NCBI RefSeq assembly: GCF_002222655.1
Contig: NZ_CP022423.1
Coordinates: 1,054,001 to 1,118,000, forward strand
Direction: 5' to 3'
Length of the DNA stretch: 64,000 nt
Source of the DNA: Vitreoscilla filiformis
GTDB taxonomy: Bacteria; Pseudomonadota; Gammaproteobacteria; Burkholderiales; Burkholderiaceae_C
The notes beneath the pieces are model-generated. The model ran no database searches. It worked only from the letters and a program-made list of their open reading frames with translations, and was not told where the DNA came from. Position numbers and translations under genes: made by a program. Below, piece by piece: positions 25,471 to 34,027 of this stretch (position 1 is its first letter; every line of letters starts with the position of its first letter).

Positions 25471-25935
25471 TCAGCAGCACGACGAGCTGGATTTGACCGG
25501 GATGCCAATCGGCTTGCCACGCGGGGCGCAGCAGGCCGACGCGCCGGCGGGCGCTTCGCTTTCGCGGAACACGGGGATGTTGCCCAGCGTGTGGAAGTGC
25601 TCCCAGGCGATGCCTTGCGGGTCGGTGATCCAGTGTTTTTCGCTTTGGGCGTAGCAGCAGGTGGTGGCGCCTTCGTCCAGCAAGGCCAGGTCGGCGGCTT
25701 GGGCGCGGGCTTTGAGGGCGGCCAGCTCGGCCGGGTCGTCGGTTTGGAAACCGAGGTGATCCAGGCCCGGTTCGTGGCCTCGGGTGGAGATGGCGAAGTT
25801 CACCGCCGGGTCGTCCAGCATCCACTTGGCGTAATCGGCTTCGACGCGGCTGGGCGCAGCGTCAAACAACTTGGCATAGAAGGCGATGCTGGCGGCCAGG
25901 TCGGCCACATGCAGATGAACGTGAAAGCGCTTCAT
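25471..25935 (-). CDS. arsI: ArsI/CadI-family glyoxalase-fold protein (organoarsenical lyase candidate)
   Basis: A 154-residue vicinal-oxygen-chelate protein. ArsI uses Fe(II) and O2 to cleave the carbon-arsenic bond of trivalent methyl or phenyl arsenicals. The expected features are present: metal ligands HVHLHV near the N-terminus, GLDHLGFQT in the middle and AWEHFHTL near residue 115, plus the vicinal pair TTCCYA that binds As(III). The C-terminus is unusually cysteine-rich (ASACCAPRG and a final SSSSCC), common in the ArsI/CadI group. It overlaps arsR by four bases (ATGA) and precedes arsC. C-As lyase activity is inferred; the family also includes cadmium-induced proteins of unclear function. 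Confidence 0.85.
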   Translation of the reverse strand: MKRFHVHLHVADLAASIAFYAKLFDAAPSRVEADYAKWMLDDPAVNFAISTRGHEPGLDHLGFQTDDPAELAALKARAQAADLALLDEGATTCCYAQSEKHWITDPQGIAWEHFHTLGNIPVFRESEAPAGASACCAPRGKPIGIPVKSSSSCC

Positions 25936-26276
25936 GAGGGTTCCTTGTCAACAAGATCACAGTCAACGGCCGACGGGCCGCAATCACAGGGCTGGCCCTG
26001 GCAGCAGTGGGCGGTGAGGTAACTCAGCAGCGCGTTCATCTGCCCAAACTCCGGGCGATAGATGAGATTGCGCCCCTCGCGCTGCACCGACACCAGCCCG
26101 GCGTGCATCAGCTCCTTCAGATGAAAGGACAGCGTCGAGGCCGGCACCGCCAGCGTTTCGGCCAGCGCCGTGGGCGTGAGGCCCTGCGGCCCCGCACCGA
26201 CCAAGGCCCGGAACACGCGCAAGCGAGCGGCTTGCGCCAAGGCCGCCAAAGCGGCTACGGCATCTTTTTCTTCCAT
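25932..26276 (-). CDS. arsR: ArsR, arsenic-responsive repressor with C-terminal cysteines
   Basis: A 114-residue winged-helix repressor, first gene of the ars operon. The helix-turn-helix is around ALAETLAVPASTLSFHLKELM. The DNA-binding helix lacks the CVCDLC motif of E. coli ArsR; instead the C-terminus has CCQGQPCDCG and a later cysteine, the arrangement of ArsR proteins that bind As(III) near the C-terminus. I start at ATG 26274-26276, since the longer frame starts inside the divergent promoter. An inverted repeat begins three bases upstream of this ATG. It overlaps arsI by ATGA. Confidence 0.92.
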   Translation of the reverse strand: MEEKDAVAALAALAQAARLRVFRALVGAGPQGLTPTALAETLAVPASTLSFHLKELMHAGLVSVQREGRNLIYRPEFGQMNALLSYLTAHCCQGQPCDCGPSAVDCDLVDKEPS

Positions 26277-26279
26277 GAT

Positions 26280-26301
26280 TCGATTTTTATGGAAATATCG
26301 A
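26280..26301. promoter_or_regulatory. Candidate ArsR operator
   Basis: Inverted repeat TCGATnTTT ... AAAnATCGA, nine-base arms with one mismatch each, in the AT-rich gap between arsR and the divergent rhodanese gene and directly against the arsR start codon. Position and AT-rich form fit an ArsR-family operator. Confidence 0.5.
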
Positions 26302-26383
26302 AAACAAACAAGCCCCGCACAAACGTCAAGTTGGTTTGGATACCCAATGCCGTATGCTGGCACCCCTTTGAAGGAGACACACT

Positions 26384-26806
26384 GTGAGCATTCGCCCTTG
26401 GTTTTGGATCGGCATCGCCGCCCTCGGGCTGCATGGCCCAGGGCTGGCGCAGGCCGATCCGGCCACCGTCAGCGCGCTGGAAGGCTATTTCGATTTTGTG
26501 GATGCCAACGCCGGCACCATCACGCCGGAGCAAATCGGGCCGGAGGATCTGCGCAAGTTTTGGGTGCTCGATGTGCGCGATGCCGCGCAGTTCAAGCAAG
26601 ACCATGTGCCGGGCGCGGTGAACATCGAGTGGCGCCAAGTCTTCGCCCAGCGCGCCAAGCTCCCGCGTGACAAAACCATCCTCGTGTACTGCAACACCAG
26701 CTCGTTTGCCGCCCAGGTGGCGATGGCGCTGCGCATGGACGGGTTTGAGAACGTGCGGTTGCTGTATGGGGGGTTCAATGCGTGGAAGGTTCAGGCCCGT
26801 CGCTGA
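26384..26806 (+). CDS. Exported rhodanese-like protein
   Basis: A 140-residue protein: signal peptide ending GPGLAQA, then a rhodanese domain with LDVRDAAQFKQDHVPGAVN and the active-site segment VYCNTSSFAAQ, whose cysteine would carry sulfur. It is therefore a periplasmic rhodanese. GTG at 26384 is the start, with AAGGAGA upstream. It is divergent from the ars operon and may share its control region, though nothing in the protein ties it to arsenic. Its loop (CNTSSF) differs from that of the cytoplasmic rhodanese at 7341-7628. Confidence 0.85.
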   Translation: MSIRPWFWIGIAALGLHGPGLAQADPATVSALEGYFDFVDANAGTITPEQIGPEDLRKFWVLDVRDAAQFKQDHVPGAVNIEWRQVFAQRAKLPRDKTILVYCNTSSFAAQVAMALRMDGFENVRLLYGGFNAWKVQARR

Positions 26807-26847
26807 CGCTAGGAGGGGATGAGCTCAGAACGGGACGGGCTCAATGC

Positions 26848-27249
26848 TTACTTCAGCACAAACCGCACCGTACCCAGCGGTTTACCGGCCAGCGTCACCA
26901 CCGCCACCGCTTTGGTGCCCGCTGCCAACTTGAAGCTGCCACGGGCTTCGAGTTTGTCGCCAGCCGATTGGAGGGTGACTTCTTGTTTATCTGCCCCCGT
27001 CAACAGCGTGAGCTTGGCGCTGGCCTGGGCCAGGTCGGCGGGTTTACCGTGATCGCGCAGATAAAGCTGAAGCAGCGCCGGTTGTGCCACCAGCTCGTAA
27101 TCCATGTCGCGCACTTCCATGACCACACCGCCGTGCAGTGGCTTGTGCTCGTGGGCGTGTGCATGGCCATCGCCAGCGGCTTGGGCCATGCCGGCCCAGC
27201 TCAGCCAAGCGGTCAGGATCAGGGTGGGGAGCGCAGTTTTGCGGAACAT
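26848..27249 (-). CDS. Exported His-rich protein of the metal-efflux cluster
   Basis: A 133-residue exported protein. The signal peptide ends at MAQAA, and the mature part starts with a histidine-rich stretch (GDGHAHAHEHKPLHGG) followed by a small beta-rich domain. I do not recognise a named family. It lies 90 bp downstream of the RND pump gene, same strand, so it probably belongs to the efflux operon; a periplasmic metal-binding role is suggested by the histidines. The gap before it (27250-27339) contains GC-rich repeats that could form a hairpin. Confidence 0.7.
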   Translation of the reverse strand: MFRKTALPTLILTAWLSWAGMAQAAGDGHAHAHEHKPLHGGVVMEVRDMDYELVAQPALLQLYLRDHGKPADLAQASAKLTLLTGADKQEVTLQSAGDKLEARGSFKLAAGTKAVAVVTLAGKPLGTVRFVLK

Positions 27250-27339
27250 GATCGTCCTTTGCGTGAAACGTGGAGGAAACCGGAGCGCCGGGAGGCGCCC
27301 CGAAAAAGGGCCCGGCTGGGCCCCTGCGTGCAGCGCTTC

Positions 27340-30300
27340 TTACAGCGCTTCGGCGTCCTTGGCATCCATCAGCCGTTCGGCATCACGGCGGCCAAAACGC
27401 CAGAACATCAGCGGGGTGAGGAAGGTGTCCAGCAGCGTGGAGCTGATGAGCCCGAAGAAGATCACCACGGCCACCGGATGCAGCACCTCGGTGCCTGGGC
27501 GCTCGGCCTCAAACAGCAGCGGGGCCAGTGCGAAGGCGGTCACCAAGGCCGTCATCAGCACCGGCGCCAGGCGTTCGGCCGAACCGCGCAGGATCATGGA
27601 CAGATCAAACTCTTCGCCCTCAAAGCGCATCAGGTTGATGTAGTGGCTCACCTTGAGGATGCCGTTGCGCACCGAAATGCCTGCCAGCGTGATGAAGCCC
27701 ACCAGGGCCGCCACCGACAGTGGCTGGCCCGACCACCACAGCCCCAGCACCGCGCCCACCAGCGCCAGCGGGATGTTGACCATGATGAGCGCCGACAGCC
27801 GCACCGACTGGTAGCGGCTGTAGAGCACCACGAACATCAGCACCAGCGAGACGATGGACAGCAGCCCCACCAGGCGTGACGCTTCTTCCTGCGCCTGGAA
27901 CTGCCCACCCAGGGTGATGAAGGCGCCTTCGGGCAGGCGGGTGGCGGCCACCACCTGCCGGATGTCGGCCACCACCTCGGACAGCGCCCGGCCGGAGGCA
28001 TTGGCCGAGAGCACGATGCGGCGTTTGCCGTCGTCGCGGTTCACCTGGTTCGGGCCGTCCCCTTCTTCAATCGTCGCCAAGCGCGACAGCGGCACCCGGC
28101 CCAGCGGCGTTTCCAGCAGCACCCCGCCCAGCCCTTGTGGGCCACGAGCGGCTTCCGGCAACCGCACCACCAAAGCAAAGCGCCGCCCGCCTTCGACGAT
28201 TTGCGTCACCTTCTCGCCTTCCACCAGCGCTTGCAAAGTGGCGAGCAACTGTGGCACCGGCACGCCGTATTGCGCAGCAGCGGCGTAATCCACCCGCACT
28301 TTGAGCTGAGGCGCCAGCACCTGCTTTTCGATCTGCAAGTCCGCCAGACCAGAGATGCCCGCCAGACGGCCCCTCAGCGCATCGGCCTGGGCACGCAGCA
28401 TGTCCAGGTCTTCGCCGTAGATCTTGATGGCGATCTGCGAGCGCACCCCCGACAGCATGTGGTCGATGCGGTGTGAGATCGGCTGGCCGATCTCCAACGC
28501 GGCCGGCAGGTTGGCCAGCCGGGCGCGGATGTCGGCTTTGATCTCGTCCATGCTGCGTGTCAGTTCGGCGCTGGGCAGCAGCCCAACATCCAACTCGCTC
28601 ACATGCACACCTTCGGCGTGTTCATCCAGCTCGGCCCGGCCACTGCGACGCCCCACATGCGTCACCTCCGGCACTTGTGACACCAGCACCTCGGCTTGAC
28701 GCGCCAGCGCCGTGGTTTCGGCCAGGGTGACACCGGGATTCAAGCGCAACCCGATCAGCAACGTGCCTTCGCTGAACGGCGGCAAGAAGGTGGTGGGGAA
28801 AAACGGCACCGCCGCCACCGCCATGGTCACCACCACCCCGGCGCCAGCCAGCACGGCACGAGGCCGGGCCAGCACGGCTTGCAGGGCACGGCGATAGCCA
28901 GCCTTGAGCCAGGCTAGCAAGCGCGTGTCCCCGTGGTCGAGAGTCCTCATGCGCGGCAGCAGGTAGAAGCTCAACACCGGCGTCACCGTCACCGACACCA
29001 CCAGCGAAGCCAGCGTCGATACGATGAACGCAATGCCCAGCGGCACGAACAGCTTGCCTTCCAGCCCCGGCAGCGCGAACAGCGGGATGAACACCAGCAC
29101 GATGATCACCGTGGCGTAAAGAATGGCCGAGCGCACCTCCATCGAGGCGCGCGCCACCAGCTCCAGCGGGTGCAGCCGGTGCTGCGGATGGCGGGCCCGG
29201 TCTTCCTTCAGGCGGCGCAGCACGTTTTCCACGTCCACCACCGCATCGTCCACCAGACCGCCGATGGCGATGGCCAAACCGCCCAGCGTCATGGTGTTGA
29301 TGGACAGCCCGAAGTAGCCAAACACCAGCGCTGTGATGCAGATGGACACGGGAATGGCCGTGAGCGCAATCACCGTGGGCCGCAACGTGCCCAAGAAGAA
29401 GAACAGGATCACCGCCACGAACACCGACGCCCCGATCAGCTTGCCTTGCAGCGTGGTGATGGAAGCTTCGATGAAACTGGCTTGGCGGAAGGTGACACGC
29501 GGCGCCTCCATGCCCGCCGGCAGCGAGGCGCGCAGGCCTGCCAGGGCGTCTTCAATCTGGCGCGTCAGGGTGATGGTGTCGGCTGTGGGCTGCTTTTGCA
29601 CGCCCAGGATGACGGCGGGCTGGCCTTCAAAGCCGGCATCGCCCCGCTTGGGCGCGGCGGCAAACGTCACTTCGGCGATCTGCTGCAACAAGATGGGTTG
29701 CGGCGCCCCACCTCCGGCTGGGGTTTTGGCCGTCAGCGCCAGGTTGCGCAAGTCCTCCAGCCGCGAGGTGCGCCCCAAGTGGCGAATCAACACCTCACGC
29801 CCGTTGACCTCCAGAAAACCCCCCGAGCTGTTGGCGGCAAAGCCTTTGAGCGCGGTTTCCAGTTGCTCTTGCGAGATGCCCAGCTCCGCCATGCGGGCGG
29901 TGTTGGGCTGCACCTGGAACTGGCGCACCTCACCGCCAATGGGGATGACTTGCGCCACCCCCGGCACCGACATCAAGCGCGGTCGCAGCACCCAGTCGGC
30001 GTACTCACGCACGGCCATCGGGCTGATCTTTTTGGGATCGACCGGAATGGCGATTTGCATGATCTCGCCCATGATGGAGCTGATCGGCCCCATGCGGGGC
30101 ACCACGCCTTCGGGTAGTCCTTCCTCCATGGCCGTCAGGCGCTCAGAAACGAGCTGACGGGCCCGGAAGATGTCAGTACTCCAGTTGAAGGTGACGTAGA
30201 GGAACGACAGCCCGGCCGACGAAGTAGAACGCACCGTTTCCACGCCCGGTAGGCCGTTCATGGTGGTTTCCAGCGGCACGGTGATGAGCTGCTCGACCTC

Positions 30301-30477
30301 CTCGGCGGCCATGCCCCCGGCCTCGGTCATGAGGGTGACGGTGGGTTTGTTGAGATCTGGGAACACGTCCACCGGCGTGCGCGACAGGGTGAAGGCGCCG
30401 TAGGCCATGAGCACCACGCTGGCGATGATCACCAGCAGGCGGTTAGCCAGGCTGCTGTGCAACAACCACTTGAACAT
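27340..30477 (-). CDS. Heavy-metal efflux RND transporter (CzcA/CusA family)
   Basis: A 1045-residue inner-membrane proton antiporter of the HME-RND family, the pump of a tripartite exporter. It has the usual 12-segment layout: TM1 near the N-terminus with RTPVDVFPDLNKPTV after it, two large periplasmic loops, and TM4 containing IGGLVDDAVVDVEN with several acidic residues for proton relay. That signature differs from the DGAVVIVEN type of CzcA and the DAAIVMIEN type of CusA, so I leave the metal open. I start at ATG 30475-30477; the longer frame runs into the adaptor gene. The adaptor and outer-membrane genes lie upstream on the same strand. Confidence 0.92.
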   Translation of the reverse strand: MFKWLLHSSLANRLLVIIASVVLMAYGAFTLSRTPVDVFPDLNKPTVTLMTEAGGMAAEEVEQLITVPLETTMNGLPGVETVRSTSSAGLSFLYVTFNWSTDIFRARQLVSERLTAMEEGLPEGVVPRMGPISSIMGEIMQIAIPVDPKKISPMAVREYADWVLRPRLMSVPGVAQVIPIGGEVRQFQVQPNTARMAELGISQEQLETALKGFAANSSGGFLEVNGREVLIRHLGRTSRLEDLRNLALTAKTPAGGGAPQPILLQQIAEVTFAAAPKRGDAGFEGQPAVILGVQKQPTADTITLTRQIEDALAGLRASLPAGMEAPRVTFRQASFIEASITTLQGKLIGASVFVAVILFFFLGTLRPTVIALTAIPVSICITALVFGYFGLSINTMTLGGLAIAIGGLVDDAVVDVENVLRRLKEDRARHPQHRLHPLELVARASMEVRSAILYATVIIVLVFIPLFALPGLEGKLFVPLGIAFIVSTLASLVVSVTVTPVLSFYLLPRMRTLDHGDTRLLAWLKAGYRRALQAVLARPRAVLAGAGVVVTMAVAAVPFFPTTFLPPFSEGTLLIGLRLNPGVTLAETTALARQAEVLVSQVPEVTHVGRRSGRAELDEHAEGVHVSELDVGLLPSAELTRSMDEIKADIRARLANLPAALEIGQPISHRIDHMLSGVRSQIAIKIYGEDLDMLRAQADALRGRLAGISGLADLQIEKQVLAPQLKVRVDYAAAAQYGVPVPQLLATLQALVEGEKVTQIVEGGRRFALVVRLPEAARGPQGLGGVLLETPLGRVPLSRLATIEEGDGPNQVNRDDGKRRIVLSANASGRALSEVVADIRQVVAATRLPEGAFITLGGQFQAQEEASRLVGLLSIVSLVLMFVVLYSRYQSVRLSALIMVNIPLALVGAVLGLWWSGQPLSVAALVGFITLAGISVRNGILKVSHYINLMRFEGEEFDLSMILRGSAERLAPVLMTALVTAFALAPLLFEAERPGTEVLHPVAVVIFFGLISSTLLDTFLTPLMFWRFGRRDAERLMDAKDAEAL

Positions 30478-30487
30478 GGCAGCCCTT

Positions 30488-31639
30488 TCAGCGCACTTGG
30501 TTGATGAGGGTGGCGCCTTGGGTGGCAACACGCTCGCCAGCACTCAGGCCCGCCGTGATGGCCACCTGAACACCGTCCAGCGGTTCCACCGTCACCACCC
30601 GGGGCGCAAAACGCTCCGGCGCGGCCTTGACCCAGACGATGTTCTGGTTGGCGGGGTTTTTCAGCAGGGCTGTGACTGGTACGGCCACGCCTTGCACCTG
30701 GCTGCGGCGCTGCACGAACACCCGCACCGGCTGCCCCACGGCCAACGCACCGAGCGCCGCTCCTTGCGCGCCGAACGACAGCGGCAAAGCCTGCTCACGC
30801 AGGCTGTGGGCCGTCCCGAGGAAACGCAGGGGCACACGCTGCTCCCCCACGGCCAAGGTGGCGGAGGCGATGTCCAGCGCCAAGGCCGGGTCGTACGCCA
30901 GAGCCTCGATGCGCAGCCGCGCTGGATCGACGATCTCGAACACCAGCTCGCGTGCATCCACCACCTGCCCAGCCACCGCCTGGGCCGCTGCGATGACGCC
31001 GGACACCGGAGCGATCAGCGCCTCACGCGCTGCCACACCGCCGGTCAGCGCGGCCACGCGGGCGGCCAAGCTCTGTACCTCACTTTGGGCGGCTTCCAGC
31101 TCCTTGCGTGGCACGGTGTCGGCCAGTTCGGTCAGGCGGGCCAGGCGCTTGTCGGCCAGCGCTTGTGCGGCCCGCAGCTCGGCCAACTGCGCTTGCTGGC
31201 CCGCCAGCTCCAACGGTGCCGCCGAGGCCTGCACATAGGCCAGTACCTGGCCTTTGCGCACCGACTGGCCCAGCTCCGGCAAGCCGTTGGGGCCGGGCTC
31301 CAGGCGCCCCGCGTTCAAGGCCTGCACCTTGCCGCCGGCGTTCGGATCCATCAGCACCCGAGCGTTGAGTTCCACACTGCGCGGCAGAGCCGCTGCAACA
31401 GTGAGCACCGTGCGCACCCCCAACTGGCGCTGAGCCGGTTTGGGCAGAAACACACTGCCATCGGGCAGGCGCTGCGGGCCGTTGGCGTTGGCCACAGCGG
31501 GCGTGTCCCCGTGATCGTGGCCCTCGCCGGCTTGAATGGGCGAGGCAAAAACGCTCAGCAAGGCCAAAGCCAGGCCAGCGGGGATGCAGCGGGCAGGCAT
31601 CAAGGTTGCCGACGCGCGCAAAGAAGCGAAAACAGTCAT
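30488..31639 (-). CDS. Periplasmic adaptor of heavy-metal efflux (CzcB/CusB type)
   Basis: A 383-residue membrane fusion protein joining the RND pump to the outer-membrane channel. It has a signal peptide (ending ASPIQA), then GEGHDHG, a lipoyl-like half (LGQSVRKGQVLAYVQASAAP), a helical hairpin (AELRAAQALADKRLARLTEL), the second half-motif (LIAPVSGVIAAAQAVAGQVV) and a beta-barrel/membrane-proximal end. Start at ATG 31637-31639. The gene lies 10 bp before the pump gene. The His motif after the signal also occurs in the neighbouring protein at 31657-32208. Confidence 0.9.
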   Translation of the reverse strand: MTVFASLRASATLMPARCIPAGLALALLSVFASPIQAGEGHDHGDTPAVANANGPQRLPDGSVFLPKPAQRQLGVRTVLTVAAALPRSVELNARVLMDPNAGGKVQALNAGRLEPGPNGLPELGQSVRKGQVLAYVQASAAPLELAGQQAQLAELRAAQALADKRLARLTELADTVPRKELEAAQSEVQSLAARVAALTGGVAAREALIAPVSGVIAAAQAVAGQVVDARELVFEIVDPARLRIEALAYDPALALDIASATLAVGEQRVPLRFLGTAHSLREQALPLSFGAQGAALGALAVGQPVRVFVQRRSQVQGVAVPVTALLKNPANQNIVWVKAAPERFAPRVVTVEPLDGVQVAITAGLSAGERVATQGATLINQVR

Positions 31640-31656
31640 GTCAAACCCCTGGTGGC

Positions 31657-32208
31657 TCAAGACAAAGTGGACGAGCGCATGGCCGCGCGGCGACGCCACG
31701 CCCAGCCGAGCAGCCCCAGGCCCAGCACCCCGGCACTGCCGCCGATGACCCAGAAGGACAGGATGGAACCGGTTTCGGTGTGGACCTCAGCGGCTTCGGC
31801 GTGGATGTCCAGCTCGCCGGCCAGCAGATCGACCTCGTCGCCTACCGTCACCGTGGCAGTGACGGGCAGCACCCCTGGGGGCGGCTCTTGCGGCAAAGTC
31901 ACCACGAATGTCGCGTTGTCATGCGCTTGCGCCACCACCTTGGTCGCTCCCAATTCCAGTTCGATGCGGGCTTGTTTGACGGGGCGGTTGTCATCGGCGC
32001 GATCCAGGTAGAGCGTGAGCTGGTGGCCTTGCAGCACGCCCACCAGCTCAAAGGCCTCGGAGCTGGCCGTCAGGCGCGGCAGGGTTGGGCTGGCGGCGGC
32101 CGCTGGGGCTTCGCCATGATCGTGGCCTTCTCCGGCGTAGGCCGCAGGCAGCAGCCCCAAGGCGGCGCACAGCAGGGCCGCCACCCAAAGGTGAAAACGT
32201 TTCATCAT
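31657..32208 (-). CDS. Exported/membrane-anchored His-tagged protein between efflux genes
   Basis: A 183-residue protein: signal peptide ending PAAYA, mature start GEGHDHGEAP, a beta-rich domain (about residues 45-140) and one C-terminal membrane segment (VIGGSAGVLGLGLLGWAW) followed by arginines. The topology puts the domain in the periplasm, anchored to the inner membrane. It lies between the outer-membrane and adaptor genes of the efflux operon. I do not recognise the family; it is likely a metal-efflux accessory protein. The start ATG 32206-32208 is followed by a second ATG. Confidence 0.7.
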   Translation of the reverse strand: MMKRFHLWVAALLCAALGLLPAAYAGEGHDHGEAPAAAASPTLPRLTASSEAFELVGVLQGHQLTLYLDRADDNRPVKQARIELELGATKVVAQAHDNATFVVTLPQEPPPGVLPVTATVTVGDEVDLLAGELDIHAEAAEVHTETGSILSFWVIGGSAGVLGLGLLGWAWRRRAAMRSSTLS

Positions 32209-32243
32209 GAAATTCCGTGTGCAGGTGAATGGGGAACGCCGCG

Positions 32244-33527
32244 TCACTGCGGCAGCAGCCCGAGGGCTTGGCGCCAGGCCGAAAGCGCGGCGGCCAGCTC
32301 AATGCGGCTGCGGGCGTGTTGGCGGGTGGCTTCGGCGCTTTCCGCTTCGGCGCGCAAGCGGGTGGGCAAATCGCTTTCCCCCAGCTTGAACGCCTTTTCG
32401 ACGAAGCTGCGCAGCTCCTGCGCCAATTGCTGGCGGGTTTGGCTGGCGGCCAACTGTGCGCGAGCGGCTGCCAGGCGCTGGGCACTGGCTTCCCGTTCGG
32501 CAAGCAGCCGCAGGCGGGCCTGCTCCAATTGCGCCCAGGCTTGTTGCGCCTCGGCTTGGGCAGCGTGCTGCCGGGCCACATGCCGGGAGCCTGTGCCGAA
32601 AGGCCAGCGCACCCCCAGCACCAAGCGCTGGTCGTAGCGTTCCCCTCGGGTGCCGCGATCACTTTGCAACCCCACGGTCAATTCGGGGTTGGCACGGCTT
32701 TCGGTGTCGATCAGGGCGGCGGCTTGCTCGGCAGCGCGCGCTTGATCGCGCCACGGCGCCAGAGCGGGGTGGTCTTCTGGCAGCGCGGGCGGGCCTTCGG
32801 GATCGGCGGCAGGTGTCTCGGGCAAGGGCTCGGGTTGCACCTCAAGAGCCGGATCGGGGGGCGTACCCAGCAAGCCCTGCAAGGGCACCACGCGCTGGCT
32901 CAGTTCTGCCTGAGCCTGTGCCACGGCGGCTTGGGCTGCTGCCACGGCTCCTTCGGCCTGATGCTGATCGGCGCGCGCCAGCTCGCCAGCAGCCACCCGG
33001 CGCCGCACATCGGTGGCTAGGCGCTGGTGGTTGTCGAGCTGATCGCGGGCCGTGGCCAGATTGAGGCGGGCCTGTTGCCAAGCCCACCAGGCTTCGCGCA
33101 AGGTGGCGGCCAGGTGCCACTGGGCGGCGCGTTGCTGGCTCTCCAGCGCAACGGCTTCCGCGTCGGCCAGGGCTTGGCTGCGCTGGCGCTGCCCCGGCAG
33201 CCACAGCGGCACGGCCACGCCGATGTCCAGCGATTGCGCTCCTTGGCGGCGCCAGGGTCGGTCGCTGCTGACGCTGGTTTCCAGCACAGGGGGCTCTGGC
33301 GTCCACCGACGGGCACCGTCCTGCGCAGCGCGCAGGGCCTCACGCCGAGCTGTGGCGGATTGCGCTTCGGGTTGATGCGCCCAGGCCGTGGCAAACGCCT
33401 GAGCCAAGGGGGTTTCGGTGGCCCAAGCCACCAGGCTGCTGCACAGCAGCAGCGCCGTCGTGCTGTTGCGGGCCAAGCGCTGGCCGCCGCAAGACACGCG
33501 GAAAAGGGAAGAAACGATGCGTGGCAT
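32244..33527 (-). CDS. TolC-family outer-membrane factor (CzcC/CusC type)
   Basis: A 427-residue outer-membrane efflux protein with a signal sequence (ending VAWATE), two halves of long Ala/Gln/Arg-rich helices and the usual TolC-type repeat; for example ARQHAAQAEAQQAWAQLEQA in the second half. It would form the exit channel of the RND pump encoded downstream. The sequence is relatively short and compact, as for CzcC. A 108-bp gap separates it from the CzcI-like gene and can fold into a three-branched RNA (see 33560-33637). Confidence 0.87.
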   Translation of the reverse strand: MPRIVSSLFRVSCGGQRLARNSTTALLLCSSLVAWATETPLAQAFATAWAHQPEAQSATARREALRAAQDGARRWTPEPPVLETSVSSDRPWRRQGAQSLDIGVAVPLWLPGQRQRSQALADAEAVALESQQRAAQWHLAATLREAWWAWQQARLNLATARDQLDNHQRLATDVRRRVAAGELARADQHQAEGAVAAAQAAVAQAQAELSQRVVPLQGLLGTPPDPALEVQPEPLPETPAADPEGPPALPEDHPALAPWRDQARAAEQAAALIDTESRANPELTVGLQSDRGTRGERYDQRLVLGVRWPFGTGSRHVARQHAAQAEAQQAWAQLEQARLRLLAEREASAQRLAAARAQLAASQTRQQLAQELRSFVEKAFKLGESDLPTRLRAEAESAEATRQHARSRIELAAALSAWRQALGLLPQ

Positions 33528-33559
33528 CCGATGCTCCAGAGGTGAACAAGACCCAGGGA

Positions 33560-33637
33560 GATCGGCGAGCGGCGCGGGCCAAGCCCGGCAGCGGGTTACG
33601 GATGGAAATGTGAAACCCGGTGAACCCCTCGCCGATC
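33560..33637 (-). ncRNA. Candidate structured leader RNA before the efflux outer-membrane gene
   Basis: Read on the minus strand, a 10-bp helix GATCGGCGAG/CTCGCCGATC (33628-33637 with 33560-33569) closes two inner hairpins: CGGGTT/AACCCG (33614-33619 with 33592-33597) and CGGGC-TTG-GCCCG (33583-33587 with 33575-33579). Together they form a three-way junction. It ends 32 bp before the TolC-family start codon and begins over the stop of the CzcI-like gene. No known riboswitch consensus was recognised. A chance fold in GC-rich DNA cannot be excluded, but the closing helix is perfect. Confidence 0.4.
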
Positions 33638-34004
33638 AGGCGAGGGCGTGCCACTGCGGGCGTTCAGGTGGAGCGGCGATGACGCTGTTCAAGCGTGATG
33701 TCGATCCTTCAGGCACCGGTGACTGGCGCACTTCGGCCGACCACGGCGCATGGGTGAGCAAAACGCCCAGACAGCACCCACCACCATGGTGGCAATCCAG
33801 ATCGACGATGCCGGAGACGGCCGGGGCTGCGGCATCAAGCGCCGATGTTTGGGCGACCGGCTGATCCGCGTGAGCACGGCTGTGCTCGTGGTGGCCGAGA
33901 TGCGTCTGCTCACTGGCTTCATGCGCGCAGTACGCTGCCACCGCCGCCCAACTGGATTGGATTGGCAGCAGCACAAGCAGGAAGAGACAAAGCCAGCGAC
34001 GCAT
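33636..34004 (-). CDS. CzcI-like exported metal-resistance accessory protein
   Basis: A 122-residue small exported protein: signal peptide ending QSSWAA, then a His/Cys-containing mature part (YCAHEASEQTHLGHHEHSRAHAD, here abridged by motif: HLGHHEH) and DCHHGGGCCLG. It resembles CzcI, a small protein encoded ahead of czcCBA in Cupriavidus, in size, position and content. The function of CzcI is poorly known. Start at ATG 34002-34004 rather than an upstream codon, to place the signal at the N-terminus. Confidence 0.7.
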   Translation of the reverse strand: MRRWLCLFLLVLLPIQSSWAAVAAYCAHEASEQTHLGHHEHSRAHADQPVAQTSALDAAAPAVSGIVDLDCHHGGGCCLGVLLTHAPWSAEVRQSPVPEGSTSRLNSVIAAPPERPQWHALA

Positions 34005-34027
34005 GGGGCGGCAGTGTAGCAGTGGCC

